A stretch of 64,000 bases of DNA from Marinobacterium jannaschii DSM 6295 (GTDB lineage: Bacteria; Pseudomonadota; Gammaproteobacteria; Pseudomonadales; Balneatricaceae), in assembly GCF_000620085.1 (NCBI RefSeq), contig NZ_JHVJ01000006.1:124001-188000 (forward strand), written 5' to 3'. Position 1 is the stretch's first letter; each line of letters begins with the position of its first letter. The notes beneath the pieces were generated by a model. The model saw only the letters and a list, made by a program, of their open reading frames with translations, had not been told where the DNA came from and did no database searches. The position numbers were made by a program, and so were the translations under genes. This document shows positions 52,147-61,633 of the stretch, one piece after another.

Positions 52147-53079
52147 TTACTTGGTGAAGTGGCCGCGCTGGCGCAGCAGCTCACGTTCCAGGCCATCATG
52201 GGCAACAAACTTGTCGCGACCGTGCAGCCAGCAATGGTTCTGAACCACCAGCATTGCGCCCACCGGCACGCGCACATTGACGCAGTTTTCATCGGATTCC
52301 AGAGACTCGCCCATGGCATGCAGATAGAGGCCCTGCGCCATATTCTGTGGCTCAGCGAACTGGTCGATAAACAGCATATGTGGTTTACCGTTCTTATCTT
52401 CCTCGAAGAAGATCGGGTGCTGGATCTTGTACTCGATATTCTTGCTTGGAGGCGCGCCCCACTGGATGTCCTGCTTCGCCAGCGGATGACGGTAGAAACG
52501 ATCCAGATCCTGCCAGTCATCGACGTGCAGCAGCAGGGAATCACCGCCTTCCATGTTTTTCTCCACCATCTTCATCATCAGCACGAAGTCGGTGCGTTCG
52601 TCGACGTAAGTACCGTCGTTGTGCAACTCCATGCGGCGGTGTGCCTTACGCAGGTAGCTGTCGCTGCTGTCCGTGTTACGCACGGTGAAGCGGGCGTAGT
52701 ACTTGCCGTACATCGCATCGAAGTTTGGAATACCGATCAGGTGGGAAACCGCAGTGGACAGCTTAACGTTGAAGTCAGTCACTTCTTCGACTGGCTGGCC
52801 TTCATACTGCAGCATGAACGCGCCGGTCGCGCGGTCCTGCATGATGTCGTTGAGGCACTTACCGAGGGTCATATTGCAGGCCCGGTCCAGAGCATCGGCG
52901 ATGGCGAAGCGCAGGAACGGTTTGTACTCCAGCGCCTGGACAGGCCACTCAGCCGACGCTTCTTCAAACGCTTTCAGCGTTTCTTCAGTCAGTGTCACAA
53001 CCTGCAGGCGTTTGGTAGCTGCAAACGGGTTGACGCTAAAGCCGGAGTAAGCCGGGGACAACTGCTCAACGGTCGACAT
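52147..53079 (-). CDS. glaH: GlaH/CsiD, glutarate 2-hydroxylase
   Basis: This Fe(II)/2-oxoglutarate-dependent hydroxylase turns glutarate into L-2-hydroxyglutarate in lysine/cadaverine degradation. The 310-residue protein is close to E. coli CsiD (about 325). The metal triad is visible as His153 and Asp155 (LHNDGTY) and His286 (HCWLHGRDKF), with the 2-oxoglutarate-binding Arg near 303 (LLRQRG). Other family blocks are LIGIPNFDAMYGKYYARFTV and FIDQFAEPQNMAQGLYLHAM. It diverges from a GntR/FCD regulator, resembling the csiD-lhgO-csiR logic of enterobacteria. Confidence 0.95.
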   Translation of the reverse strand: MSTVEQLSPAYSGFSVNPFAATKRLQVVTLTEETLKAFEEASAEWPVQALEYKPFLRFAIADALDRACNMTLGKCLNDIMQDRATGAFMLQYEGQPVEEVTDFNVKLSTAVSHLIGIPNFDAMYGKYYARFTVRNTDSSDSYLRKAHRRMELHNDGTYVDERTDFVLMMKMVEKNMEGGDSLLLHVDDWQDLDRFYRHPLAKQDIQWGAPPSKNIEYKIQHPIFFEEDKNGKPHMLFIDQFAEPQNMAQGLYLHAMGESLESDENCVNVRVPVGAMLVVQNHCWLHGRDKFVAHDGLERELLRQRGHFTK

Positions 53080-53128
53080 CTTATTTTCCTCACACTGAAT
53101 TTATTGTTCGACTTGATAGGAGCCAATA

Positions 53129-53174
53129 ATGTCGACATTTTTAACTTATGTCAACGTTTTAATTATTCAACGTC
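53129..53174. promoter_or_regulatory. Operator candidates between glaH and the GntR gene
   Basis: A perfect ten-base palindrome ATGTCGACAT (53129-53138) is followed by ATGTCAACGT (53148-53157) and an inverted AACGTCAT near 53169. Repeated, nearly palindromic GTC-GAC/AAC words are what an FCD-type GntR repressor would bind in this divergent promoter. Confidence 0.5.
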
Positions 53175-53234
53175 ATTTAACAGAAATCTCGTCTTAACGT
53201 AGAATGGGCTCATCCTGATTAGAGACACAGCGTT

Positions 53235-53924
53235 ATGCCATCCACTGCGACAGCTGCCCCTGGCAGTGACAACTCTGCCGGCCTGGTACTGGGCCAGCTT
53301 AAGGACGATATTCTGACCGGATTTTTCAGCCCCGGTGAGAAGCTGAAGATGACCACCCTGAAAGCGCGCTATCAGGTCGGAGTCAGTCCCCTGCGCGAGG
53401 CGCTGTCCCAGCTGCTGGTCGAACAGCTGGTGGTGGTTGAGAATCAGCGCGGCTTTAAGGTTCACCCGATCTCACAGGCGGAGATGCAGGATATCTATCA
53501 GACCCGTTCGCATATCGAGGCACTCTGTGTCGTCCAGGCGATAGAGAACGGCGATGACGCCTGGGAAGCCGGTATTGTGGCGGCGGCGCATCAGTTGAAA
53601 AAATCGGCCAGCCTGCTGGAACAGTCGGAAGCGGACCTGCACCGCTGGGAAGCACTGCATCAGGCCTTCCATACTGCCATCGCCCGCGGCTGCCAGTCAC
53701 CGAGCCTGCTGCATGTGCGCCGCTCGCTGTACGAGAAAGCCTCGCGCTACCGTAACCTGTGGTTGAAACAGAATATGATCGACGGGGTGGTGTTTGACGC
53801 TAACCAGAAGGATCACAACGATCTGGTGGATGCGGTACTGGCGCGGGACAGCGACACCGCCGAGCGGCTGATCAAGGAACACCTGCTGGCGCCCTACCGT
53901 GCGCTGAAGAATTTCGTCTACTGA
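53235..53924 (+). CDS. GntR/FCD-family regulator, likely glutarate repressor (CsiR/GlaR-like)
   Basis: This 229-residue regulator has an N-terminal winged helix (LKDDILTGFFSPGEKLKMTT, then VSPLREALSQLLVEQLV) and an FCD effector domain from about 95 on. Likely metal ligands are in HQAFHTAI and HNDLVDAVLARD, with His in the C-terminal helix. Placement next to glaH-lhgO argues for control of glutarate breakdown, with glutarate or 2-hydroxyglutarate as effector, by analogy with E. coli CsiR. A terminator follows. Confidence 0.9.
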   Translation: MPSTATAAPGSDNSAGLVLGQLKDDILTGFFSPGEKLKMTTLKARYQVGVSPLREALSQLLVEQLVVVENQRGFKVHPISQAEMQDIYQTRSHIEALCVVQAIENGDDAWEAGIVAAAHQLKKSASLLEQSEADLHRWEALHQAFHTAIARGCQSPSLLHVRRSLYEKASRYRNLWLKQNMIDGVVFDANQKDHNDLVDAVLARDSDTAERLIKEHLLAPYRALKNFVY

Positions 53925-53952
53925 TCAGACCGGCAGCGTTCAGCCAGACATA

Positions 53953-53983
53953 AAAAAACCGGCGCTGGATGCGCCGGTTTTTT
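53953..53983. terminator. Bidirectional terminator after the GntR gene
   Basis: AAAACCGGCGC (to 53965) pairs with GCGCCGGTTTT (from 53971) around TGGAT, with an A-run and a T-run. It serves the GntR gene and the convergent chemoreceptor. Confidence 0.9.
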
Positions 53984-53997
53984 GTTTCAGGCCTGAC

Positions 53998-56091
53998 TCA
54001 GTAACGGAAACGGTTGAGCTTATTCTCCAGCTCCTTAATCAGGTCAAACAGGCGCCCGCTTTCACGGTTGACCTCACCGGCGCCGACCGACAGTTCATCC
54101 GCAGTGTCATTGATGGTGACAATGCTGCGGGAGATATCCTCGGATACGGTGCTCTGCTCATCGGCGGCCGTAGCGATCTGGCTGGTCATATCATTGATGC
54201 GGGAGATCGCATCCACCACCGAATCCAGGTGATGGGCGGCATTCTCCGCCCGCTCGATACAGTTACTGGTGTAACTCTGGCCATTTTCCATCGCACTCTG
54301 GGCCTGGCGGGAGCGCTCCTGCAGCTGTTCGATCAGCGCCTGAATCTCGGTGGTGGAGTTCTGGGTCTGGGAGGCCAGGTTACGCACCTCATCAGCGACC
54401 ACCGAGAATCCGCGACCCTGCTCGCCGGCCCGGGCCGCTTCAATCGCCGCATTCAGTGCCAGCAGGTTGGTCTGCTCGGAGATCCCGCGGATCACCTCGA
54501 CGATCTTGCCGATATTCTCACTGTCCTGCGCCAGCTGATCCATAATGCCGCCGGCCTGGGTCATCTCCGTCGCCAGCTCACGGATGGAGTCGACCGAGTG
54601 ATAGACATTGCTGGAGCCTTGTTCCACCGCCGACTTGGCATCAGTGGCCGCGGCGGAGGTATCGGCCGCGCTCTGCGCCACCTGGGTGGCCGATGCCGAC
54701 ATCTGGTTCATCGCCGCCGCGACCATCTCGATCTCCTGCTGCTGACGCTGCACCCGGCTATGGGTCTGACTGGAGATTTCGGAAGTCCGGTTAGCGGTCT
54801 GTTCCACCGAATCCATCTCGGCGGCAATATCCTTGACGATACTGTGAGTTTTCTCGACGAAGGCATTGACCCCGTTGGCCAGATCTCCCACCTCATCACG
54901 GCGTTCCAGATTCAGACGTCGGGTCAGGTCACCGTCACTGGAAGCCAGTTCATGTACCCGGCTGGCGGTCAGGCTGATCGGCGCTGCAATACCGCGCGCC
55001 AGCCAGCCCAGCAGGACCACACCCAGCACGGCAATCACGCTGCCAATCAGGGTCTGCCGGGTCAGGGCTGCGCTGAAGTTATCGGCCAGCACAGCTTCGG
55101 TTTCGGCCACACCGGCCAGTACCACCGATTTCGGCAGGCGGATCACCACTCCCCAGGATTCGCGCACCTCCGGCAAGCGTATAGCGGCCAGGCTGATGTA
55201 GCTGGCATCCTGCTGGATAATCAGGTCCCCACCGCTTTTCAGCTGGGAAGCAAACAGCGTGAGTTCATCCGCCGCCAGCTTTTTACCGATCATTGACGGG
55301 TCTGCGGAGTGTCCGGCTACCAGCCCGTCACTACTCAACACCAGTACTTCGCCACTCCCATTGTATAGGCGGCTTGCCGCCTGGCTGGCAATCTCCTGAA
55401 TATAGGCCAGCGCCAGGTCTACCCCGGCCATACCGTAGTAACGGCCATCCACCATCAGCGGCATGGTAATAGAGGTGCCGACCATCTGCTGCCCCTGCAT
55501 CTCCCAGGTATAAGGCTCAACCAGGCAGTTGCGCTGCTCTTTCAGCGGGCAGTTATACCAGTAAGCACCGGCCGGATCGGTCGCCTCAAAGACATTCTTC
55601 AGGTTAAGCGGGCGCAGCGCCAGGGTATCCCCCGAACGGGACCAGTACGGTGCATACTGGCCGTTTTCAAACGTATGACTTTCGCCCTTATGGCTGGCAT
55701 CCTCGCGGTCGACTGCATTGGGCTCCCAGGCCACATAAGTGCCGATCACCGAACGGTTTTCCGCCAGGATACCGCGCAGGTAACGACTGAAACGCTGACG
55801 CTCCAACGCGACCAGATCGTTTTCACGGATATAGGTCTGGGCGGCCTGGCGGATACCCTTCGCCACCGCCAGAGATTCGCCCAGACGCTGACTGATGCGG
55901 CTGGCTTCAAGCCGGGCCACAGCCTGAAGTCCGAACTCGGCTTTCTGCCCCAGCTGCTCGGTCGTCAGCGCCGTGACCTCATCTTTGGTGCTGTGACTGG
56001 CAATCGTGGCATAGATCAAAGTCGCGGCAAGGGCCGCGAGCAGACAGAGCGCCGAAACGGCGGCAATTTTGTTGCGGATGCTTGTCAGCAT
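53998..56091 (-). CDS. Methyl-accepting chemotaxis protein with double-Cache sensor
   Basis: This 697-residue chemoreceptor has a membrane helix at about 8-30 and a periplasmic region at about 31-345 that looks like a dCache ligand domain ([49 protein letters not shown]). A second helix at about 350-372, HAMP, and a signalling domain with [20 protein letters not shown] follow. Two cysteines in [10 protein letters not shown] could form a disulfide in the sensor. The stimulus is unknown; dCache receptors often bind amino acids or organic acids. Confidence 0.92.
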   Translation of the reverse strand: MLTSIRNKIAAVSALCLLAALAATLIYATIASHSTKDEVTALTTEQLGQKAEFGLQAVARLEASRISQRLGESLAVAKGIRQAAQTYIRENDLVALERQRFSRYLRGILAENRSVIGTYVAWEPNAVDREDASHKGESHTFENGQYAPYWSRSGDTLALRPLNLKNVFEATDPAGAYWYNCPLKEQRNCLVEPYTWEMQGQQMVGTSITMPLMVDGRYYGMAGVDLALAYIQEIASQAASRLYNGSGEVLVLSSDGLVAGHSADPSMIGKKLAADELTLFASQLKSGGDLIIQQDASYISLAAIRLPEVRESWGVVIRLPKSVVLAGVAETEAVLADNFSAALTRQTLIGSVIAVLGVVLLGWLARGIAAPISLTASRVHELASSDGDLTRRLNLERRDEVGDLANGVNAFVEKTHSIVKDIAAEMDSVEQTANRTSEISSQTHSRVQRQQQEIEMVAAAMNQMSASATQVAQSAADTSAAATDAKSAVEQGSSNVYHSVDSIRELATEMTQAGGIMDQLAQDSENIGKIVEVIRGISEQTNLLALNAAIEAARAGEQGRGFSVVADEVRNLASQTQNSTTEIQALIEQLQERSRQAQSAMENGQSYTSNCIERAENAAHHLDSVVDAISRINDMTSQIATAADEQSTVSEDISRSIVTINDTADELSVGAGEVNRESGRLFDLIKELENKLNRFRY

Positions 56092-56643
56092 TTCAGTTAT
56101 TCCCTTGTCAGACAGGCTGATACGGTCTTCACCTGCACTTATAGTTATTATGCTCGGGGCTGTAACAACTGCGTGCCTATCCCACGCACCCCGCCCCCTT
56201 TATATCAGCTGAGCGCCTGAACCCCGTACCTGAATACTAGACTTTAATCGCATAAGGTAGCAGCCCAAACCTATAAAAAAAGAATACTTTTCCCTTACAT
56301 TTTAGTGGCTTAAGCAGATATATGCTGACGCAGCCTGATATTTTTGACTTCGTCCACGGCAGGCGTTCGCTGATCCCCGTGGTTAGAGCCAGCGATCAGA
56401 AGCGGGGCTTTCGATGTTTTGTTTGGATCGCAGCGCCATCCTCCGGCGATTGGAACGTCCTTGCAGGAGGATCAGAATGAGGTGTTTAAATCACAGCAGC
56501 TGATCAAAAAAACATCAGCTCCGACTGGAATCGGTCATATTCAATAGCTACCCTTACCTCTCCATGCACCCGATTAACTATAAAAAACGAGCCGGATTCT
56601 GGGCGCTGATTGCCCCTCAGATAAAGGCGAAAGGGATAACGTT
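56092..56643. other. Long structured spacer with possible leader peptide
   Basis: These 552 bases hold the chemoreceptor promoter on the left and a series of hairpins at about 56368-56535: CCCCG/CGGGG, ATCCTCC/GGAGGAT (56438-56444 / 56466-56472), AGCTGAT/ATCAGCT (56498-56504 / 56514-56520) and CCGA/TCGG. A nine-codon frame at 56477-56503 has a strong GGAGG nearby. No known RNA class was recognised. Confidence 0.45.
56477..56503 (+). CDS. Possible eight-residue leader peptide
   Basis: ATG-AGG-TGT-TTA-AAT-CAC-AGC-AGC-TGA (read in parts, MRCLNHSS) starts six bases after GGAGG. The Shine-Dalgarno can be hidden by ATCCTCC upstream, and the stop codon lies in the next hairpin. This is the layout of a translation-linked control element, but the frame is very short and could be chance. 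Confidence 0.25.
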   Translation: MRCLNHSS

Positions 56644-56826
56644 ATGGCCAGAGTAGACCAGTGTCGACAGTGCGCGGACGTTCTGAACAGGCAACCATTT
56701 GGATCCCCCTCCGGGTTGGCTCAGACGCGACAGCATTATAACTGCACCACCTATCGCTGTTCCGGCTGTGGTAGCCGCCTGCAGCAGCGGCATGTACCGC
56801 ACGGCTGGGCGATCAGCCGACGATAA
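56644..56826 (+). CDS. Small zinc-ribbon-like hypothetical protein
   Basis: This 60-residue protein has two Cys-x2-Cys pairs, CRQC (residues 7-10) and CSGC (39-42), with a further Cys34 just before the second. The spacing suits a small zinc ribbon. The sequence around the second pair (YRCSGCGSRLQ) looks like a rubredoxin-type knuckle. AAGGGA lies about six bases before the ATG. No family was recognised. It follows a structured leader and precedes the convergent DMT exporter. A real gene is plausible but not certain. Confidence 0.5.
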   Translation: MARVDQCRQCADVLNRQPFGSPSGLAQTRQHYNCTTYRCSGCGSRLQQRHVPHGWAISRR

Positions 56827-56871
56827 CCGACCAGCAAGTCCCGGGGCCTGTCAGCGCAGTCTGGCCCTGTT

Positions 56872-57756
56872 CTATTCCGCCCGCGCCAGTCTCGAGCGCT
56901 CCGGCTTGCAGGCCAGCACCACTGCCAGCAACACCACCGCCGAACCCAGCAGCATCTGCAGTGTCATCACCTCGCCAAACCAGAGCCAGCCCAACAGCGC
57001 CGCCGCTGGCAGATAAAGGTTGAACACTCCGGCCAGCAGGGTAACCGGCAGCGTCTTGAAGGCCCGGGTCCAGCCAAAGTTAAACAGAGAGCCAAACAGC
57101 GCGGCGATAGTCAGCAATAATGCCGTATCCATCGTCACCGGCTGCCACTGCCACAGGGCCACCGGGGCAAAGCCGATCGCGGTCAATGCCGCCAGCCAGA
57201 ACATCAGGGCCCCGGAGCTCTGTTGCTGGCCGTAGTGGCGCGTCAGTACATTCATCAGCCCCCAACAGGCCGTGCCGAGCAGCGCCGCCGTAATCGCCAG
57301 CAGGTCAGGCTCGACGCCGTGACTGAAGTCCAGCATCAGCAACACACCGGCAAACCCCGCCGCCACCGCCAGGTAGCGCTGGACGCTGTTGCGTTCCCGG
57401 AACAACAGGCGGGCAAACAGGATCGAAAACAGTGGCTCCAGAAAAAAGATCGCCACCGTCAGCGACAGAGGCAGTTTCGACAGGCTGAAGATAAAGCTGC
57501 CGGTGCCGATCAGGTTCAGGATCATCCGGGTGCCATAGATGCTGTTCAGGCGAAAGCCTTCAAACCAGCGAAACTGCAGCGCCAGTGGCAGCAACAGCAA
57601 AGCCCCGAACAGCCAGCGCAGAAAGATTGTCTGCATCGGCGGCAGGTCACCCAGCGTAAACTTAAGCGTCACATCCAGCGCCACATTAGACATCACCGCC
57701 AGTGCCGCCCAGAACAATCCCTGCTGTGTATCCCTGATGCTGAGTGCTGTATTCAC
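56872..57756 (-). CDS. DMT-superfamily transporter (EamA family)
   Basis: This 294-residue protein has ten predicted membrane helices in two EamA repeats (about 10-140 and 155-285), with family-like segments such as LRWLFGALLLLPLAL, LLGTACWGLMNVLTRHYG and the C-terminal GWLWFGEVMTLQMLLGSAVV. It probably exports an amino acid or metabolite; the substrate is unknown. It begins with GTG at 57756 and diverges from a LysR gene that may regulate it. Confidence 0.88.
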   Translation of the reverse strand: MNTALSIRDTQQGLFWAALAVMSNVALDVTLKFTLGDLPPMQTIFLRWLFGALLLLPLALQFRWFEGFRLNSIYGTRMILNLIGTGSFIFSLSKLPLSLTVAIFFLEPLFSILFARLLFRERNSVQRYLAVAAGFAGVLLMLDFSHGVEPDLLAITAALLGTACWGLMNVLTRHYGQQQSSGALMFWLAALTAIGFAPVALWQWQPVTMDTALLLTIAALFGSLFNFGWTRAFKTLPVTLLAGVFNLYLPAAALLGWLWFGEVMTLQMLLGSAVVLLAVVLACKPERSRLARAE

Positions 57757-57869
57757 GCTGTTCTCTCTGACCCATAGCTCGATTAAAAAACGGCGCTATT
57801 GTTGCGATAGACAAGCCCTCGCTCAAACGATTAAATTAGCTCTCTTTGCCTCAGTTTTTCTCATACCAA

Positions 57870-58811
57870 ATGAAACAGCTGCCACCGCTAAATGCACTCA
57901 AAGCCTTTGCTATTGCCGCCGAACAACTCAGCTTTACCCGTGCCGCTGACCTGCTGAATGTCAGCCAGGGCGCCGTCAGCCGTCAGGTGCGCCTGCTGGA
58001 GGAACACCTCGGCGTGGAGCTGTTCCAGCGCCACCACCGCAGCCTCAGCCTGACCCCGGAAGGCCACCTGCTGGCCCAGGAGCTGGCACCGGCCTTCAAC
58101 CGTATCTCGGCCGTGGCCGATACCCTGCGCAGCCAGTCACGGCCGCTGCGGATAAAAGCCGCCGCCACCCTGACCAATCGCTGGCTGCTGCCACGGCTGC
58201 ATGACTTTGAATCCCGCCACGCGGGCAAGGTACAGCTGGCGACGGTACGTACGCCGGTGAATCCGATCGAGGTGGGGTTCGATGCCGCGTTGATCTACTG
58301 CCCCGGTCCGCCGCACACGCCGCTGCCGGGCAGCGAACTGCTGTTCGAGGAACTGATGATGCCGGTATGTAATCCACTGTTGCTGGATGATCCGGAAAAG
58401 CCGCTCAGCATGGAGCAGTTCCTGCGCCTGCCGATTCTCTGGAACCACGCCGAGGGACGTGACTGGCAGCAGTGGAGCGCCGCGCTGGGCATCTCAGAAC
58501 TGCCCGAACCCAGCCTGATCTTCGATACCGATACTGAAGCGATGCAGGCAGCCATCAGCGGCCATGGTGTCTGTCTGTCCAACCTGAGTTTTATCAGCCG
58601 CGAGCTGAGCGAGGGGCAGCTGGTATCGCCGATCGATACCCCGCTGGTGGCAACCGGCCACTATTACTGGGTGGTGAATCCCCAGAGCCTGAAGAAGTCT
58701 CTGCTGGAACAGTTTCACCACTGGCTCTGCGAACAGGCCGCAGCGTCGATGTGGATTACGGAAGAGGAGGAGGAAACGGTCTACCCGGCGGCGAACCACC
58801 GGGCAGACTGA
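57870..58811 (+). CDS. LysR-type regulator of the GcvA group
   Basis: This 313-residue LysR protein has the GcvA-type N-terminus LPPLNALKAFAIAAEQLSFT and RAADLLNVSQGAVSRQVRLL, and an effector domain from about residue 93 containing FDAALIYCPGPPHTPLPG. Divergence from the EamA exporter suggests control of that gene. The ATG at 57870 is preferred over a frame eight codons longer. No clear ribosome binding site is visible. Confidence 0.87.
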   Translation: MKQLPPLNALKAFAIAAEQLSFTRAADLLNVSQGAVSRQVRLLEEHLGVELFQRHHRSLSLTPEGHLLAQELAPAFNRISAVADTLRSQSRPLRIKAAATLTNRWLLPRLHDFESRHAGKVQLATVRTPVNPIEVGFDAALIYCPGPPHTPLPGSELLFEELMMPVCNPLLLDDPEKPLSMEQFLRLPILWNHAEGRDWQQWSAALGISELPEPSLIFDTDTEAMQAAISGHGVCLSNLSFISRELSEGQLVSPIDTPLVATGHYYWVVNPQSLKKSLLEQFHHWLCEQAAASMWITEEEEETVYPAANHRAD

Positions 58812-58826
58812 CGGGGCTTCAGAACA

Positions 58827-60782
58827 TCAGACCCGGAACTGGGACACCAGCTGACTCAGCTCGCTGGCCAGACGGGCCTGCTGGCCGGAGTTGTCGGCCA
58901 CCTGAGTGGAGACATTGTTGACCTCGCTGGCCGCAGCATGGATATCGCTGATATTGCGGTTAATATCCTCCGACACCTGATGCTGCTCTTCCGCGGCACT
59001 GGCAATCTGGTTGGTCATATCATTGATTGCCTGCACCGAGGCCTCAATCTCTTCGAAGGCGTGACGCGCCTGCCCCGAATAGGCCACCGCCTGCTCCGAC
59101 TGATCCAGGCTGGCGGTCATGTTATCCGCCACCTGCGAGGTCCGGCTGTTAAGCTGGTTCAGCAGGTTGTTGATCTCTTCGGTCGAAACCTGGGTGCGCT
59201 GGGCCAGGCCGCGCACCTCATCCGCCACCACCGCAAAGCCACGACCCTGATCACCGGCACGCGCCGCTTCAATGGCCGCATTCAGGGCCAGCAGGTTGGT
59301 CTGGTCGGCAATATCGCGGATCACATCGAGGATGGTGTTGATATTCTGGGTCTCACTCTCCAGCTGGCGGATAAACTCCGCCGACTGCTCGACGGTGCCG
59401 CGCAGCTGCTCAACGCTGTTTACCGTCGCCAGAATCACCTCTTTACCGTCGCTGGTCGAACGCTGGCCGGTTTCGGCAGCCGTGGCCGTTTCGACACAGT
59501 TACGCGCCACTTCGTTCGCCGCTGACGCCATCTCATTCACCGCAGCCACCACCATCTCAACCGCCTGCAGCTGCTGATCGCTGGCACCGCTCATATTTCC
59601 GGCACTGCTGCGGGCGCTTTCCGCCACCTCGGTCACCTGAATCGCACTCTGGTTGATCTGGCCGACCAGACGCTGAATCGAATCCAGGAACTGGTTAAAC
59701 CACAACGCCAGCTCTCCGGTCTCATCCCGGCTGATAATATCCAGACGGCGGGTCAGGTCACCTTCGCCCTGGGCGATCTCCTTCAGGCCGTTCTTAACCT
59801 GGTTGATCGGATTGACGATCAGCCCGGCCAGATAGAACGCCGCAAACATAAACAGCACCACCAGCAGCAGACTGGCGATTACGATCATCCAGGTCATGGT
59901 TACGGCGGAGGCGTAGATCTCCCCGCGTTCCATCAGGCCGATGAACTTCCAGCCCAGATCCGGCGAAACAAAGACGCTGGCTTCATAGGCCTTACCGTTC
60001 AGCTCGACCGAAACCCCGGCACTGTCGGTTCGTGCCAATGTCGCATAGGCAGCCCCCTCCAGTGCCGAGATCTGCTTGAAGTTGTTGTCCGGGTTAGTCG
60101 GGTCAACAATGATATTTCCATTGTCCTCCACCAGCATCAGGTAGCCGGTTTCGCCCAGCTTGATCTGCCTGACGATATCGGTCAGCTTCTTCAGCGATAC
60201 ATCCATCGACATGACGCCGACCTGACGGCCGCTGCGGTCCTGCAGCGTTTTGACCGTGGCAATATAAGCAGCATCGTCAGCCGCCCAGTAATAGGCATCG
60301 GTGGTCAGGGTCTGGCCCGGGCTGGCCATCGCCTGCTTATACCAGGGACGCTGGCGCGGGTCGTAATTGCCGAGATCGGTAATCGGCCACTGGATATAGC
60401 CACCGTCCTCGGTGCCCATATAGACGTAGGAGAGGTCTGGGTGAGCCTGACCAAACTGGTCGAAACGGCTGAAAATCTCCTGCTCCAGCCGGCTGTTTTG
60501 CAGCGGTGTCATCGGGGCCGTTGGCTTGTCGACATACTTGGCCAGCGAATCGTCGAGACGCTGCATCACTGGCATCGAAGCCAAGTATTCAACGTTCTCC
60601 GCCATGCCCTTAAAGTACATCGAAAAGGCATTATCGACCTGCCGGATCTCCCGGTTGCTGGCATCGAGAAACTCCGCATACGCCTGCTCCCGCGTCTGAT
60701 TGATCGAAAACGTCGAGACCAGTAAGACCGGCAGCAGCGTTGTCAGCATAAATGCCAGTGCCAGTTTTTTCCTGATAGTCAT
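58827..60782 (-). CDS. Methyl-accepting chemotaxis protein with Cache sensor
   Basis: This 651-residue chemoreceptor has a membrane helix at about 7-28 and a dCache periplasmic domain at about 30-285 with typical text ([54 protein letters not shown]). A second helix at about 290-315, HAMP and a signalling domain with [20 protein letters not shown] follow. The DPRQRPWY motif is common in dCache amine- or amino-acid-type sensors, but the ligand is unproven. The ATG at 60782 has GGGGTGAG upstream. Confidence 0.92.
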   Translation of the reverse strand: MTIRKKLALAFMLTTLLPVLLVSTFSINQTREQAYAEFLDASNREIRQVDNAFSMYFKGMAENVEYLASMPVMQRLDDSLAKYVDKPTAPMTPLQNSRLEQEIFSRFDQFGQAHPDLSYVYMGTEDGGYIQWPITDLGNYDPRQRPWYKQAMASPGQTLTTDAYYWAADDAAYIATVKTLQDRSGRQVGVMSMDVSLKKLTDIVRQIKLGETGYLMLVEDNGNIIVDPTNPDNNFKQISALEGAAYATLARTDSAGVSVELNGKAYEASVFVSPDLGWKFIGLMERGEIYASAVTMTWMIVIASLLLVVLFMFAAFYLAGLIVNPINQVKNGLKEIAQGEGDLTRRLDIISRDETGELALWFNQFLDSIQRLVGQINQSAIQVTEVAESARSSAGNMSGASDQQLQAVEMVVAAVNEMASAANEVARNCVETATAAETGQRSTSDGKEVILATVNSVEQLRGTVEQSAEFIRQLESETQNINTILDVIRDIADQTNLLALNAAIEAARAGDQGRGFAVVADEVRGLAQRTQVSTEEINNLLNQLNSRTSQVADNMTASLDQSEQAVAYSGQARHAFEEIEASVQAINDMTNQIASAAEEQHQVSEDINRNISDIHAAASEVNNVSTQVADNSGQQARLASELSQLVSQFRV

Positions 60783-61002
60783 GCCACTCACCCCATCTAC
60801 AAATCGAAGCCAGAACATCTGGATTATTGTTGTAGCGCGGAGATTACTTAAAAAAACCGGGCTTGGCCGTCTAAGACCTTAGTATTGTCGCAATCAGTCA
60901 ATCGACGTGCGCAAAACGACACTTTCTGGTGGTTGGATAAGCCGCTGTTAAGCCCGCTCCGGCTGCTCTACAATGAGGCGCTCAAGTTCGAGGAGTTAGC
61001 CC

Positions 61003-61479
61003 GTGGAACGCATTACTATCTCGCTGGATGACGATCTGGCCGCCCAGTTTGACCAGTACCTCAATCAGCGCAGCTATAAGAACCGCTCAGAGGCGATGCG
61101 CGACCTGATCCGCGAGAAGCTGGAAAGCGAGCGCCTGAAACAGTCTGAACAGGGCGATTGTGTCGGCACCCTCACCTACGTCTACAATCACCACGAACGG
61201 GAACTGGCCGCGCGCCTGACCCAGGCCCAGCATCACCACCATGACCTGGCCAGTTCCACCCTGCATGTCCACCTCGACCATGACAACTGCATGGAAACCG
61301 TAGTGGTGAATGGTCCGATCGGCCGGGTACGCGAGTTCGCCGACTCGGTGATCTCCCGTCCCGGTGTACGCCACGGCCAGCTTTACGTCGTACCGGTCGA
61401 CGTCGAGGACAGCCATCACGAGCACAGCCACAGCAGTGGCAGCGCCCCGCGTCACAGCCATATCAAGCCCCAGACCTGA
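61003..61479 (+). CDS. nikR: NikR, nickel-responsive regulator with His-rich tail
   Basis: This ribbon-helix-helix repressor binds DNA when loaded with nickel. Residues 1-45 form the RHH (MERITISLDDDLAAQFDQYL). The ACT-like metal domain carries His77, His88, His90 and Cys96 (THQHHHH-like stretch and HVHLDHDNC), matching the E. coli site His76/His87/His89/Cys95 by alignment. The 158-residue protein is about 25 longer than E. coli NikR because of a tail (about 136-153) with six histidines (SHHEHSHSSG, PRHSH). It starts with GTG at 61003 after GAGGAG. It sits just before its likely target operon. Confidence 0.95.
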   Translation: MERITISLDDDLAAQFDQYLNQRSYKNRSEAMRDLIREKLESERLKQSEQGDCVGTLTYVYNHHERELAARLTQAQHHHHDLASSTLHVHLDHDNCMETVVVNGPIGRVREFADSVISRPGVRHGQLYVVPVDVEDSHHEHSHSSGSAPRHSHIKPQT

Positions 61480-61583
61480 GTGTCCGCTGCCCGGAGGAGC
61501 TCCCTCCGGGTTATGTCCGCGCCTCCCTGCCGCTAATTCACAGGCACAATAAGCACCGTCCCATTTGCCTGAATCCTGCCTTT

Positions 61584-61611
61584 GTAATACTCTGGCAGAC
61601 CAATTTCATAC
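61584..61611 (+). promoter_or_regulatory. NikR operator
   Basis: GTAATA-N16-TCATAC (61584-61611) has the 28-base architecture of the E. coli site GTATGA-N16-TCATAC, with 4 of 6 and 6 of 6 matches. A further TCATAC at 61626-61631 lies one 20-base step downstream. It is placed 22 bases before the nickel-transport genes. Confidence 0.75.
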
Positions 61612-61633
61612 AAAATATTATTTCTTCATACTT

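Noticed and set aside
54229-55296. 355-codon open frame antisense to a chemoreceptor
   Set aside because: It is a composition-driven shadow of the Ala/Gln/Glu-rich signalling domain on the other strand.
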